Positions 5,785 to 14,223 are shown, numbered from the stretch's first letter. The stretch is 64,000 bases of DNA from Halobacterium litoreum (GCF_021233415.1 NZ_CP089466.1:1-64000), one strand, 5' to 3'. Numbers and translations are program-made. Notes: generated from the letters alone by a model not told the origin.

Positions 5785-7521
5785 ATGGAGCGTGATGACC
5801 CCGCAGTCGCTGAGTCCATCGTCGTGCACGCAGAGACGCTCTGTGAGCGCGAGGACCACCTGTGGGACGTCATCAACCAGCTTTCGATACCACTCGATCT
5901 CCTCACTGATCACCGTGACCAGAGCAAGGCGGTGTTCGAAACCGAGGAGATGGTTCGCGCGTTTTTATACAAAGAAATCCGTGGGTTTTCGCAGTCTGGC
6001 TTAGCGGAGGAGTTAGGAACGAGTTCCAGCCTGGTGAAGAGCTGTGGGTTCAACATCAAGGATTTAGGAAAATCGCCCTCACAGCAGGACCTTTCGTACG
6101 CGTGGGGGGAGTTTAGCGGGGATACAAAGGAGATCATCGAGGCGGCTGCCACATCGATTGCTGATGTTGCTGTTGAACACGGTGTTATTTCCGAAGGGCT
6201 CGTCCCGTCACGCCCGTCCGACGATATTGATCAGAGCGGGCAGAGTCAGCGGGAGTACAAGAGAGAACACTCCACAAGGACGATTCGGCTTGCTCGAAGC
6301 CATATGCTTCCTGAATTTAAGACTGGACGAGCGCCTCACCGGATTTATTCAGACGAAGAGCTTCATGACATGCTTGTTCGGGCCTGTGAGCGGAAAGGGA
6401 GCGCCCATTCTGAAGGTGAGTACGGGTGGCTGATTGATGATGACCAGACGTGCGCCGGCTCCACGCTCCTTCGCGCGATCAAGAAAATTGCGACACCGGA
6501 GGAGATGGATGCGCAGTTTACACTCTCTGATTTTGCGGACGAAGACGCGATGCCGCGGATCAGCCGGATTCGGGACAGCATCATGGAGTCATTCGATGCG
6601 GCGACAGACAACATCATCAACTCGATTCGGGGAGAGAATCCATTCGATCAGGGACGGAAAACTATCGCTGCTATCGACATAACCCACGAGCAGTTCCACG
6701 CCTCGCCGTGGGAGGACAAGGACAAGGGAATTGTCAAGGAAGATTTTCCCCCGATGGTGAGCGGGTACAAGAAGGACGGAGAGTACAAGCGCGGATTCAA
6801 ATACGCCACTATCACGCTCGTGGGAGATCACGCGCCGATTATTCTTGGTGTGGAGCCGGTGAAAGAGAACTCGAAGTGGGAGCCGGATGGTTCTCCGTCG
6901 TTCTCGAAGGCCGACCTCGTGGACCGGCTTCTTGATAAGGCCGAACGATTCGTTGACCTCGATGAGGTTCTGTTTGACCGGGGATTCTACAGCAACGAGG
7001 TGTACGCGAGGGTGCATGACCGTGACCTTATCTACACGTCACCGGTCCCGATGTACAAGGATGATTACGAGGCAATCGAGGATATTGAGGCCCACGACAC
7101 GGCTGATGCAGCTGTGAAACACGATGTTCCGTTTGGCCATGATGGGGAGGTCCATCACCATGCGGAATTCATGTACGTTCCAAGCCAGAGTGATGACGCT
7201 AACGGGAAGTACGCCGTCTTCGTAACGAACCGAGATCGCGTTGGGCCGGAGGAGGTCAAGAGTGTCTGTAACGGATACCGGCGAAGATGGGATATTGAGA
7301 ACCAGTATAAGTCCGTGAAAAGCTTCCTGGCGAAGACGTCCTCGAAGGACTACCGGGTTCGACTGTGTAACTTCGTGTTCGCGTCACTGATTTACAACCT
7401 CTGGCGATTGACGGACTACCTGATCAAGGTGGCGTTGGACAAGGAGATTCGCTCACCGCCAGTGTTGACGGCAAAGACATTCGTGCGGGCGCTTGGTGAA
7501 TTCCTCAGGGAGGTTGACTAG
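5785..7521 (+). CDS. IS4-type DDE transposase, apparently intact
   Basis: 578 residues. The N-terminal part (about 55-95) has a helix-turn-helix-like segment (FSQSGLAEELGTSSSLVKS). The catalytic core has D298 in AAIDITHEQ and D398 in VLFDRGFYSNEVY. The IS4 signature Y-(2)-R-(3)-E-(6)-K is exact at Y498, R501, E505 and K512, followed by RVRLCNFVFASLIYNLWRL. It should perform cut-and-paste transposition at element ends. It is longer than many haloarchaeal IS4 members (about 400-450) because of the N-terminal region. The gene is directly downstream of, and apparently co-translated with, the inactive homologue. I could not find terminal inverted repeats on either side of the pair, so whether it still moves DNA is open. 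Confidence 0.8.
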   Translation: MERDDPAVAESIVVHAETLCEREDHLWDVINQLSIPLDLLTDHRDQSKAVFETEEMVRAFLYKEIRGFSQSGLAEELGTSSSLVKSCGFNIKDLGKSPSQQDLSYAWGEFSGDTKEIIEAAATSIADVAVEHGVISEGLVPSRPSDDIDQSGQSQREYKREHSTRTIRLARSHMLPEFKTGRAPHRIYSDEELHDMLVRACERKGSAHSEGEYGWLIDDDQTCAGSTLLRAIKKIATPEEMDAQFTLSDFADEDAMPRISRIRDSIMESFDAATDNIINSIRGENPFDQGRKTIAAIDITHEQFHASPWEDKDKGIVKEDFPPMVSGYKKDGEYKRGFKYATITLVGDHAPIILGVEPVKENSKWEPDGSPSFSKADLVDRLLDKAERFVDLDEVLFDRGFYSNEVYARVHDRDLIYTSPVPMYKDDYEAIEDIEAHDTADAAVKHDVPFGHDGEVHHHAEFMYVPSQSDDANGKYAVFVTNRDRVGPEEVKSVCNGYRRRWDIENQYKSVKSFLAKTSSKDYRVRLCNFVFASLIYNLWRLTDYLIKVALDKEIRSPPVLTAKTFVRALGEFLREVD

Positions 7522-7758
7522 GGCTCATTCCCACAGCTGGGGTCGCAAACGCTGAGCGGTAGCGCTGTCCACCACTCCTTTCTTTCGCTAATAACATCCC
7601 TGTAATCGACGCGCCCCAGTATCGAGATTACAGTCACCTTCATTCCGCCCTGAACAACCCAGATACAAACTTCGGTAGTTCATGGCTCGTTTGTAGCCTT
7701 AAAAACGTCCAAAGAATGTGGGGAACTTTCTTGGCGTTCGCCGCCTCGCTCTCACCGG
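7522..7758. other. Boundary intergenic region
   Basis: 237 bases without a gene, between the accessory block and the core genome. It holds an 8-base inverted repeat (7600-7633) and an AT-rich CTTAAAAAC near 7699 that may be the promoter element for the dipeptidase gene. No match to the left flank of the transposase pair was found. Confidence 0.5.
7600..7633. repeat. Inverted repeat CTGTAATC/GATTACAG
   Basis: Perfect 8-base arms (7600-7607 and 7626-7633) with an 18-base spacer that itself contains TCGA at both ends. It lies 79 bases after the transposase stop. It may be a terminator hairpin, a protein site or part of an element end. Confidence 0.4.
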
Positions 7759-8814
7759 ATGCCCGACACGCCGCCGATTTTCGACGGCCACAACGACGCG
7801 CTGCTGGCGCTCCGGCGCGAGGACGAGACGGTTTCAGATTTCCTCGCCGGCCGGGACACCGGTGACCTCGACCTCCCGCGAGCGCGCGAAGGCGGACTCG
7901 CCGCGGGCTTCTTCGCGCTATTCGTGCCGTCCGGCCCCGAGTTCTCCGCGAGCGACGACGCGAACCGCACGGAGACCGACGACGGCTACCGAATCGAGCG
8001 CCCGCCGCCGCTCGCGGGGCCGTACGCGCGCTCGGTCGTCGGCGAGATGTTGGACGCGGTCGACGAACTCGCGACGGACGACCGGGTGCGCGTCTGTCGG
8101 GATGTCGACGACGTGCGGGCGTGCATCTCGGGCGACGAACTCGGCGTCGTCGTCCACTTCGAGGGCGCGGAGGCGATTCGCCCCGACTGCTCGAATTTCG
8201 GCGACTACTACGACCGCGGCCTGCGCTCGCTCGGGTTGGCGTGGAGTCGCCCGACCGCGTTCGCGGACGGCGTGCCGTTCCGCTACCCGAGTTCGCCCGA
8301 CGTGGGCGGCGGGCTCACCGACGCGGGCCGCCGGCTCGTCCGTCGGTGCAACGACCGCGGCGTGCTCGTGGACTGCGCGCACCTCACGGCGGCGGGATTC
8401 TGGGACGTCCACGAAGTCTCGTCGGCGCCGACGGTGGTGTCCCACAGCGGCGCCCACGAGGTGTGCCCGCTGTCCCGGAATCTCACCGACGAGCAACTCG
8501 ACGCCGTCGCGGACACCGGCGGACTCGTGGGGTTGACGTTCGGCGCGAGCGCGCTCCGGCCGGACGGCGGGCGCGACCCGGACGCGCCGCTCTCTGTGGC
8601 CGTCGAGCACGTCGACTACCTCGTGGACCGGATGGGAATCGATCACGTCGCGCTCGGGTCGGACTTCGACGGCGCGACGACTCTCGCACCGCTCGGCGAC
8701 GCGACGGCGCTCCCGGACCTGCTCCGGGCGCTCCGCGAGGCGGGGTACTCCGAGCGCGACATCGAGAAAATCGCCCACGGGAACTGGCTCCGGGTCCTGT
8801 CGGCGACGTGGTAG
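7759..8814 (+). CDS. Membrane dipeptidase (peptidase family M19)
   Basis: 351 residues, matching the zinc-dependent renal dipeptidase family that cleaves dipeptides, including D-residue-containing ones. Visible landmarks are FDGHND at residues 7-12 (metal ligands His and Asp), VHFEGAEAI (bridging Glu), LVDCAHLTAAGFWDV, VSHSGAHEV and HVALGSDFDGA near the C-terminus. The usual SHSxxR/H motif reads SHSGAH, which is acceptable for the family. There is no signal peptide, so it is probably cytoplasmic. It is the first high-GC core-type gene after the accessory block and is convergent with the DUF4442 gene, whose stop lies directly against its own. Confidence 0.88.
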   Translation: MPDTPPIFDGHNDALLALRREDETVSDFLAGRDTGDLDLPRAREGGLAAGFFALFVPSGPEFSASDDANRTETDDGYRIERPPPLAGPYARSVVGEMLDAVDELATDDRVRVCRDVDDVRACISGDELGVVVHFEGAEAIRPDCSNFGDYYDRGLRSLGLAWSRPTAFADGVPFRYPSSPDVGGGLTDAGRRLVRRCNDRGVLVDCAHLTAAGFWDVHEVSSAPTVVSHSGAHEVCPLSRNLTDEQLDAVADTGGLVGLTFGASALRPDGGRDPDAPLSVAVEHVDYLVDRMGIDHVALGSDFDGATTLAPLGDATALPDLLRALREAGYSERDIEKIAHGNWLRVLSATW

Positions 8815-9276
8815 TCAGGCGTCCCGGCGCACGTACAGCGTCTTCTCCACGTCGGCGTGGACGGTGCCGTCGGCGTCCACGACCGGCACGTCGTACGTGC
8901 GCTCGGTGGATTCGCCGGGCGCGAGTTCGCGGAACCGCCGGACATCCGCGTCGCTGACCTCGAACTTCGCGTACAGCGTCGACTCGCCTGGTTCGCGGTA
9001 GTCGATGGTCGCGGCAGAGTCCCAGACGGTGAAGTCGTCGCCGAGGCGCTGCCGGAGCAACACCATGTAGACGGGGTCGACGGCGCCGTAGATGCTCCCG
9101 CCGAACGTCGTGCCGACGACGTTCTTGGTGCGCCAGTTCAGCGGGAGTTTCACGCGAGCGTACGAGAAGTCCGGGGCGAGCGCGACGATTTTCGCGCCGG
9201 TCGTCCAGTACGCGGGGAAGTAGGAGAAGCCGAGGCGGTAGAGGCGGGCGCGCACGGCGTCGAAACTCGGGAGCAC
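8815..9276 (-). CDS. DUF4442 hotdog-fold protein (putative thioesterase)
   Basis: 153 residues from a GTG start at 9276. The sequence fits the DUF4442 branch of the hotdog superfamily. KIVALAPDFSYARVKLPLNWRTKNVVGTTFGGSIYGAVDPVYM is typical, with the Asn-Val-Gly-Thr-x-Phe-Gly-Gly turn that packs against the substrate in acyl-CoA thioesterases. A role in acyl-CoA hydrolysis is a family-level inference; no substrate can be read. It is adjacent to, but 37 bases downstream of, the DHH phosphoesterase gene on the same strand. Confidence 0.75.
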   Translation of the reverse strand: MLPSFDAVRARLYRLGFSYFPAYWTTGAKIVALAPDFSYARVKLPLNWRTKNVVGTTFGGSIYGAVDPVYMVLLRQRLGDDFTVWDSAATIDYREPGESTLYAKFEVSDADVRRFRELAPGESTERTYDVPVVDADGTVHADVEKTLYVRRDA

Positions 9277-9313
9277 GCCACCGGCTTCGCCGCCCCTCTA
9301 GATAGGCGTTCCG

Positions 9314-10720
9314 TCAGTCCCGCTGCGCGGCGAGTTCGTCGCTCGCGGTGTCGAGGAACGCGCGCTCCTCGCCCTTGGGGACGGTCGCACCGGCGGCGAC
9401 GGTGTGCCCGCCGCCGTCGCCGCCCACTGCTTGGGACGCCTCGCGCATCACGACCGAGAGGTCGACGCCGTCGTCGACGAGCGCTGGCGTGGCGCGCGCC
9501 GACACCTTCACCTCCTCGTCGTTCTTGTTCCCGAAGCCGACGATTGGGCGGTCGCTCGCGGTCTCCTCGGCGCCGAGGGCCATCCCCGCGACGATGCCGA
9601 CGATGGTCTCCCGGATGCGGTCCTCGGCGTGGAACCACTGAATCTCGTCCTCGACGGTGACGCCCTCGCGTTTCACCCAGTCGAGGCCCTCAGAGAGGTT
9701 CCGGCGGTGCTGGGACAAGAGGTCGCGGGCGGCGTCGAGGGGGTCGCCGCGCTCGCCGAGACAGACCGCGAGCCCCACGTCGGCGCGCTCGTAGCGCGCC
9801 GTCGCGTTCAGCAGCGTGGAGAACTCGCTTGCGTCCCGCAACTCGGTGCCGGGTTCCTCGTCGGCGAGCGTGTACGTCGTGCCGACCAAGTTCTCGACTT
9901 CGTCGCCGGAGACGCCGTTCCGGACGGCGCGCTTGACGAGCGCGCTCACGACGGTCTGGCGCTCGTCGTGGGCGAGGTCGGCCCACGTCCGCCAGTCGCC
10001 GCCGTCGTGGAGGTCGACGTCGAGGCCGTCGAGGAACCGAATCGCGCCCTGCTCGTCGTTCGTGATGCCGGGGACGTACACCTCGCTGGCGTACTCCAAG
10101 AGTTTGGGGAGCGGACGCGTCTGCGTGCCGTACAGCGCGAGGTCCTTCGCCGTGTCGAGGACGCCGGCTTCGACGCCCTCCGCGGCGATTTCGGTGTTCG
10201 CGCCGACGAGTTCGCCGTTCACGGTCTGCATGTCGCCGACGGCGCCCACCACCGCGAGCGCCGCGAGGTCAGTCGCGTCCTCGCCGAGCAGGGCGCGCGC
10301 GAGGACGTAACTCGCGCCCGCACCGGACAGTTCCTTCCCGCCGTCGACGCCCTCCAGCAGGGGGTTCAGGTGGTACTCGGTGTCGGCGTCGGCGGGCTGG
10401 TGGTGGTCGGCGATGACGGGCGTGAAGTCGCCCGCGGCCTCGTGTTCGGTGATGATATCCAACTGCCCGCTCCCGAAGTCCGTGAACAGCACGGTGTCGT
10501 GGTCGTGGGCGGCGATGCCCGCGAGTTCCTCCTCGTCGAGTTGCTTCGAGAACACCACGTCGTGGGGAATCTCGGCGCGTTCCAGCGCCGTCGACGCGAC
10601 GCCCGCGCTCGTCAGGCCGTCGGCGTCGATGTGCGACGCGAGCAACACCGAGTCGGCGTCGTGTAAGGCGTCGGCACAGGCGTCCGCGCGCGCTTCGAGT
10701 TCCGGGACCGGCGCGTCCAT
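9314..10720 (-). CDS. DHH-family phosphoesterase (RecJ-like, haloarchaeal)
   Basis: 468 residues. I placed the start at the ATG at 10720 (MDAPVPELE) because the 20 upstream in-frame residues look like non-coding translation. DHH-superfamily motifs are in order: LLASHIDADGLTSAG (motif I), VLFTDFGSGQ (motif II), PVIADHHQPA (the DHH motif itself) and GAVGDMQ (motif IV). The C-terminal DHHA1 domain ends with GGGGHTVAAG. Family members are Mn-dependent 5'-3' exonucleases or nanoRNases. Haloarchaea carry several RecJ paralogues and I cannot say which this is. It is divergent from the ABC importer operon. Confidence 0.85.
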   Translation of the reverse strand: MDAPVPELEARADACADALHDADSVLLASHIDADGLTSAGVASTALERAEIPHDVVFSKQLDEEELAGIAAHDHDTVLFTDFGSGQLDIITEHEAAGDFTPVIADHHQPADADTEYHLNPLLEGVDGGKELSGAGASYVLARALLGEDATDLAALAVVGAVGDMQTVNGELVGANTEIAAEGVEAGVLDTAKDLALYGTQTRPLPKLLEYASEVYVPGITNDEQGAIRFLDGLDVDLHDGGDWRTWADLAHDERQTVVSALVKRAVRNGVSGDEVENLVGTTYTLADEEPGTELRDASEFSTLLNATARYERADVGLAVCLGERGDPLDAARDLLSQHRRNLSEGLDWVKREGVTVEDEIQWFHAEDRIRETIVGIVAGMALGAEETASDRPIVGFGNKNDEEVKVSARATPALVDDGVDLSVVMREASQAVGGDGGGHTVAAGATVPKGEERAFLDTASDELAAQRD

Positions 10721-10823
10721 TGGCGTGTTCTTGCGCGGCTTCGCGTATAAACTGCGGGCTCTCGCGGCTCTCGGGCCCACTCCCGGCGAATATTAAGAAA
10801 AGAGGAGAGAATAACAACTACTA

Positions 10824-10845
10824 TTAACTCTAGTGCTAGAGTTAA
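10824..10845. promoter_or_regulatory. Perfect palindromic operator upstream of the ABC importer
   Basis: Arms TTAACTCTAG and CTAGAGTTAA match perfectly around a TG spacer. The site ends 7 bases before the ATG at 10853. An AT-rich stretch (AATATTAAGAAAA, about 10789-10801) 25-35 bases upstream can serve as TATA box. A bound regulator would sit over the transcription start or leader. The cognate regulator is not in the window. Confidence 0.7.
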
Positions 10846-10852
10846 CAACGAG

Positions 10853-11863
10853 ATGGTCGACCTGTCACGACGCGGTACGATAGCGGCGGTCGGTACCGGC
10901 ATGGCGTCGCTCGCGGGCTGCACCGGCGTCCTCGGTTCCGGCGGTGGAACGAACTCGCTCCACGTCGGCTGGGTGCCGATACTCCCGAACGTCCAGCACT
11001 TCGTGATGAGCGAGCGCGGCTACTACGACGAACTCGACGCGTCGCTCTCGACGACCGAGTTCTCCTCGGGCCCGGCCGCGGTCAAGGCATTCGCGGCCGG
11101 CGACCTCGACGTCGGCTTCTTCGGCGTGACGCCCGCGATGGTGCTCACGGACAAGGGCGTCGGCGCCGACGTGCTCGCCGCGAACTCCCGGAACGGCTTC
11201 GAGATGGTGGCGTCGACCGCGTTCGCCGACAGATACGACGACGAGGGCGCGGACGCGTTCGCGGCGCACGCCGACGCGACCGGTTCCAAACCGACGTGGG
11301 GAACCGCGCCCGACGGCTCCGTCCCGGACACGCTCACGCGGTACTGGCTCGAACGCCACCTCGACGCCGGCGACACCGAGGACGTAATCGCGAAGCCGAA
11401 ACTCCCGCCGGCGAACGCCCCGCAGGCCGCCGGCGGCGGCGACGTCACGGGGACGACGGTACAGGAACCCTACGCCACGCTCGTCGCCGACCTGGACGGT
11501 TACCGGCGAATCGAGTGGTCCGGGAACGTGCTCCCCGACCATCCGGTGACGGTCGCGTTCGTCGCCGACGGCGTCCCGGACGACTTGCGCCGCGGTTTCG
11601 TCGAACAGCACGTCCGCGCGACCGAGGCGGTGCGCGACGACCCCGCGGCCGCCGCCAGCGACGCCGCTGCCGTCCTCGACATCGACGCGGCGCTCGCGGA
11701 GCGGGCGGTGCGGTCGCGGGCCGCCGACTTCCTCTCGAACCCCCGCGACATCGCCGAGCAGGCCGAGGCGATGTCGACGTTCGTCGCCGACGTGGGGAAC
11801 ATCGGCGCGCCGATGGACGCCGACGAACTGTTCGACTTCGCCGTCTACGACGACGTCGCATGA
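10853..11863 (+). CDS. ABC importer substrate-binding lipoprotein (nitrate/sulfonate/taurine type)
   Basis: 336 residues. The N-terminus has a twin-arginine motif (SRRGTI) and a lipobox (LAGC), so it is probably exported by Tat and lipid-anchored, as is usual in haloarchaea. The mature part follows the SsuA/TauA/NMT1-like fold: HVGWVPILPNVQHFVMSERGYY, FSSGPAAVKAFAAGDLDVGFFGVTPAMVL, and a C-terminal helical region. The substrate cannot be read from the sequence; alkanesulfonate, taurine, nitrate or a thiamine precursor are all carried by this family. Its stop overlaps the permease start by ATGA, and it lies behind the perfect palindrome at 10824-10845. Confidence 0.85.
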   Translation: MVDLSRRGTIAAVGTGMASLAGCTGVLGSGGGTNSLHVGWVPILPNVQHFVMSERGYYDELDASLSTTEFSSGPAAVKAFAAGDLDVGFFGVTPAMVLTDKGVGADVLAANSRNGFEMVASTAFADRYDDEGADAFAAHADATGSKPTWGTAPDGSVPDTLTRYWLERHLDAGDTEDVIAKPKLPPANAPQAAGGGDVTGTTVQEPYATLVADLDGYRRIEWSGNVLPDHPVTVAFVADGVPDDLRRGFVEQHVRATEAVRDDPAAAASDAAAVLDIDAALAERAVRSRAADFLSNPRDIAEQAEAMSTFVADVGNIGAPMDADELFDFAVYDDVA

Positions 11864-12696
11864 GCCACGCGACACGCGACGCGTTCGGCGCCGGCGACGC
11901 CGAGAATCGCGGGTGGCGGTTCGCCGCGGGTGCGGCCGGCGTCCTCGGCTTCGTCGGCGTCTGGGCGGCCGCGGCCGCGCTCGTCACGCCCGACTACTTC
12001 CTCCCCGGACCGCTCCCCGTGGCGCGCGCACTCGCCGCCGAGTTCACCACCGACGCGCCGCTCGCACTCCCGGTGGTCGGCGGCACCGTCGACCTGCCGC
12101 GGGCCGTGACCCGGCTCGCCCAGTCGTCGTTCCACCTCGTCCCCGGACTCCTCGTCGGCGCCGTCGCGGGGAACGCGCTCGGCCTCGCGGTCGGGTACTC
12201 CGAACGCGCCGACGCAGTCGCCACGCCCGTCGTCCGCGTCCTCCGGCCCGTCCCCGAACTGGCGTGGATTACGTTCGCCATCGTCTGGTTCGGCATCGGG
12301 CACGCCGGCGCCGCGTTCATCGTCGCCATCGGCGCGCTCTGGATAAACTACTACGGCGCGTACTCGGGCGTTCGCGGCGTCCGCGACGGCTACAAGGAGG
12401 TCGCCGCGAGCCTCGGCGTCGACACGCACAGCGGGATGGTCCGGCACGTCGTCCTGCCCGCCGCGTCGCCCGCGATGTTCGCGGGGTTCCGCACGAGCGT
12501 CGGGCGCTGTCTCATGATTGTCGTGGGCGCCGAACTGTTCGGCGCGCCGGGCGTCGGCTACGAGATTATCAACGCCTCGAACAACCTCGACATGGCACGC
12601 AGCATGGCGTACATGCTGCTGGTCAGCGCCGTCTACATCTGCGTCGACGTGGCGTACGCGGCCGCCGAAGCGAGGTGGTTCGCGTGGCGCCAGTGA
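11860..12696 (+). CDS. ABC importer permease (SsuC/TauC type)
   Basis: 278 residues from the ATG at 11860, which overlaps the binding-protein stop. About six membrane segments are visible, starting with FAAGAAGVLGFVGVWAAAAAL. The cytoplasmic coupling loop EVAASLGVDTHSGMVRHVVLPAASPAMFAG matches the EAA motif of this permease class. It forms the channel with the ATPase encoded next. A GTGA overlap joins it to the ATPase gene. Confidence 0.88.
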   Translation: MSHATRDAFGAGDAENRGWRFAAGAAGVLGFVGVWAAAAALVTPDYFLPGPLPVARALAAEFTTDAPLALPVVGGTVDLPRAVTRLAQSSFHLVPGLLVGAVAGNALGLAVGYSERADAVATPVVRVLRPVPELAWITFAIVWFGIGHAGAAFIVAIGALWINYYGAYSGVRGVRDGYKEVAASLGVDTHSGMVRHVVLPAASPAMFAGFRTSVGRCLMIVVGAELFGAPGVGYEIINASNNLDMARSMAYMLLVSAVYICVDVAYAAAEARWFAWRQ

Positions 12697-13502
12697 ACGC
12701 GACGGGCGGCGAGACGGTCCGCGGGGACGACCGCCGAGGCGGCGATGACGCGCCGCCGGACGACCCGCCGGCTATCGAGGTGGACGGCGTGACGAAGCGC
12801 TACGACGGCCGGCAGTCCGTGGAGGCGCTCCGGGACGTGTCGCTGTCGGTCGCCGACGGCGAGTTCGTCTGTCTGGTCGGCGCCTCCGGGTGCGGGAAGA
12901 CGACGCTGTTCCGCGTGCTCGCGGGCCTCGAAGCCCCGACCTCGGGGGCCGTCGAAGTCGGCGGGTCGCCGGTCACGGGGCCGGGCGTCGACCGCGGGAT
13001 GGTGTTCCAGTCGTACAACCTCTTCCCGTGGCTCACCGTCGAGGAGAACGTCCGGTTCGGCCTCGACCAACCGGCCTGTGACTGCGCCGACTGCGCCGCG
13101 CGCGTCGCCCACCTCGTCGACCTCGTCGGGCTCTCGGGGTTCGAGGACGCCTACCCGAAGGAACTCTCGGGCGGCATGAAACAGCGCGTCGCGGTCGCTC
13201 GCGCGCTCGCCGTCGACCCCGGCATCCTCCTGTTGGACGAGCCGTTCGGGAGCATCGACGCCCAGACCCGCGACCGTCTCCAGTCCGAACTGCTCGACGT
13301 CTGGCGTGAGACCGAGAAGACCGTGCTGTTCGTCACCCACGAAATCGCGGAGGCGGTGACGCTCGCGGACCGCGTCGTCGTCCTCGCCGCGGACCCCGGT
13401 CGCGTCGCGGCGACCGTCGAAATCGACCTGCCACGGCCCCGCGACCCGTCGAACCCGGCGTTCCGAGACCTCGTCGACGAGATTCGCGCCGCCATCGAGT
13501 GA
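12693..13502 (+). CDS. ABC importer ATPase (SsuB/TauB type) with CxCxxC insertion
   Basis: 269 residues from GTG 12693, which overlaps the permease stop. Walker A is GASGCGKTT (63-71), the Q-loop Gln is near residue 106, the signature is LSGGMKQRV (158-166) and Walker B is ILLLDEP (178-184); the switch His is in FVTHE. An acidic N-terminal extension of about 25 residues is halophile-typical. Unusual is C129-x-C131-x-x-C134 (CDCADC) in the helical domain after the EENVRFGL helix, a position with no Cys in the standard family. It might bind metal or sense redox, but this is only inference. Confidence 0.9.
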   Translation: MNATGGETVRGDDRRGGDDAPPDDPPAIEVDGVTKRYDGRQSVEALRDVSLSVADGEFVCLVGASGCGKTTLFRVLAGLEAPTSGAVEVGGSPVTGPGVDRGMVFQSYNLFPWLTVEENVRFGLDQPACDCADCAARVAHLVDLVGLSGFEDAYPKELSGGMKQRVAVARALAVDPGILLLDEPFGSIDAQTRDRLQSELLDVWRETEKTVLFVTHEIAEAVTLADRVVVLAADPGRVAATVEIDLPRPRDPSNPAFRDLVDEIRAAIE

Positions 13503-13512
13503 CGCCCGCCGA

Positions 13513-14223
13513 CTAGTCGAGCACGGCGCGCGCCAACTGCTCGAAGTCGGCGTCGTCTGGCACCACGTCCACGTCGACGCCCGCGGCTTCAGCCGTCTCG
13601 CGGGTCGGCGGGCCGATACAGCCGACCGTGGCGTCGTTCAGGCCGGCGAGCGCGTCCTCCCGGATGCCGCGGTCGCTGGCGGCGTCGAGCCAGTGTTCGA
13701 CCGTGAGCGAGGACGTGAACAGCGCGGCGTCGAGGTCGCCGTCGGCCGCGAGTTCGGCGGAGTCGCCGGCGCCCTCGGGGGTCGTGAGTTCGTAGAGGAT
13801 GGTCTCGTGGACGTACGCGCCGGCGTCGTTCAGGCCGTCCGTGAGCACCGCGGAGCCGTGGTCCGAGCGTGCGACTTCGACGCGCGCCCCCTCGACGTCC
13901 CCGTCGAGTTCGGCGACGAGGCCGGCGCTCGTGTACTCGTCGGGCACCCGAGCGACCGTCCAGCCGGCGTCCCGGCACGCACTCGCGGTGGCGTCGCCGA
14001 TGGCACAGAGCGCGGCGTCGCCGGGCGTCCAGCCGGCGTCGTCGGCGAGTTCGACGCCGGTCTTGCTCGTCAGAATCGCGAAGTCGCCGTCGCTCCGCGG
14101 GGCGTCGCCGGTCGGCGCGACTTCCAGCATCGGGTCCGGGACGGGCGTCGCGCCGAGCGCTTCGAGCAGGTCGACGGCGCGGTCGAGGCGCTCGTCGGCG
14201 GGGCGGAAGACGGCGACGTTCAT
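13513..14223 (-). CDS. hemD: Uroporphyrinogen-III synthase
   Basis: 236 residues. It cyclises hydroxymethylbilane with D-ring inversion to uroporphyrinogen III, the branch point for sirohaem, haem and cobalamin. HemD proteins are poorly conserved. Recognisable here are the N-terminal VAVFRPADERLDRAVDLLEALGATPVPDPML, FAILTSKTGVELA, a two-domain layout, and the late ALFTSSLTVEHWLDAA and TVGCIGPPTRETAEAAGV segments. It is last in the hemC-cobA-hemD operon; its ATG overlaps the cobA stop by 4 bases. Confidence 0.9.
   Translation of the reverse strand: MNVAVFRPADERLDRAVDLLEALGATPVPDPMLEVAPTGDAPRSDGDFAILTSKTGVELADDAGWTPGDAALCAIGDATASACRDAGWTVARVPDEYTSAGLVAELDGDVEGARVEVARSDHGSAVLTDGLNDAGAYVHETILYELTTPEGAGDSAELAADGDLDAALFTSSLTVEHWLDAASDRGIREDALAGLNDATVGCIGPPTRETAEAAGVDVDVVPDDADFEQLARAVLD

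Larger units (their letters stand above)
1..7521. mobile_element. Low-GC accessory block (putative integrated element, ends not defined)
   Basis: Base composition and codon use here are visibly less GC-rich than in the rest of the window, most clearly at 1328-2527 and 3962-4630. The gene content is typical of mobile or defence-type islands: an Orc1/Cdc6 ATPase, two PD-(D/E)XK-fold proteins, a small regulator and transposase-type genes. From about 7.75 kb the sequence returns to very GC-rich core metabolism. I found no terminal inverted repeats, target duplications, integrase or tRNA marking the edges, and the left end may lie outside the window. Foreign origin is an inference from composition and content. 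Confidence 0.5.

Noticed and set aside
4478-7758. Terminal inverted repeats of a conventional insertion sequence around the transposase pair
   Set aside because: I compared the flanks in both orientations by eye and found no match longer than chance. The element boundaries remain undefined.
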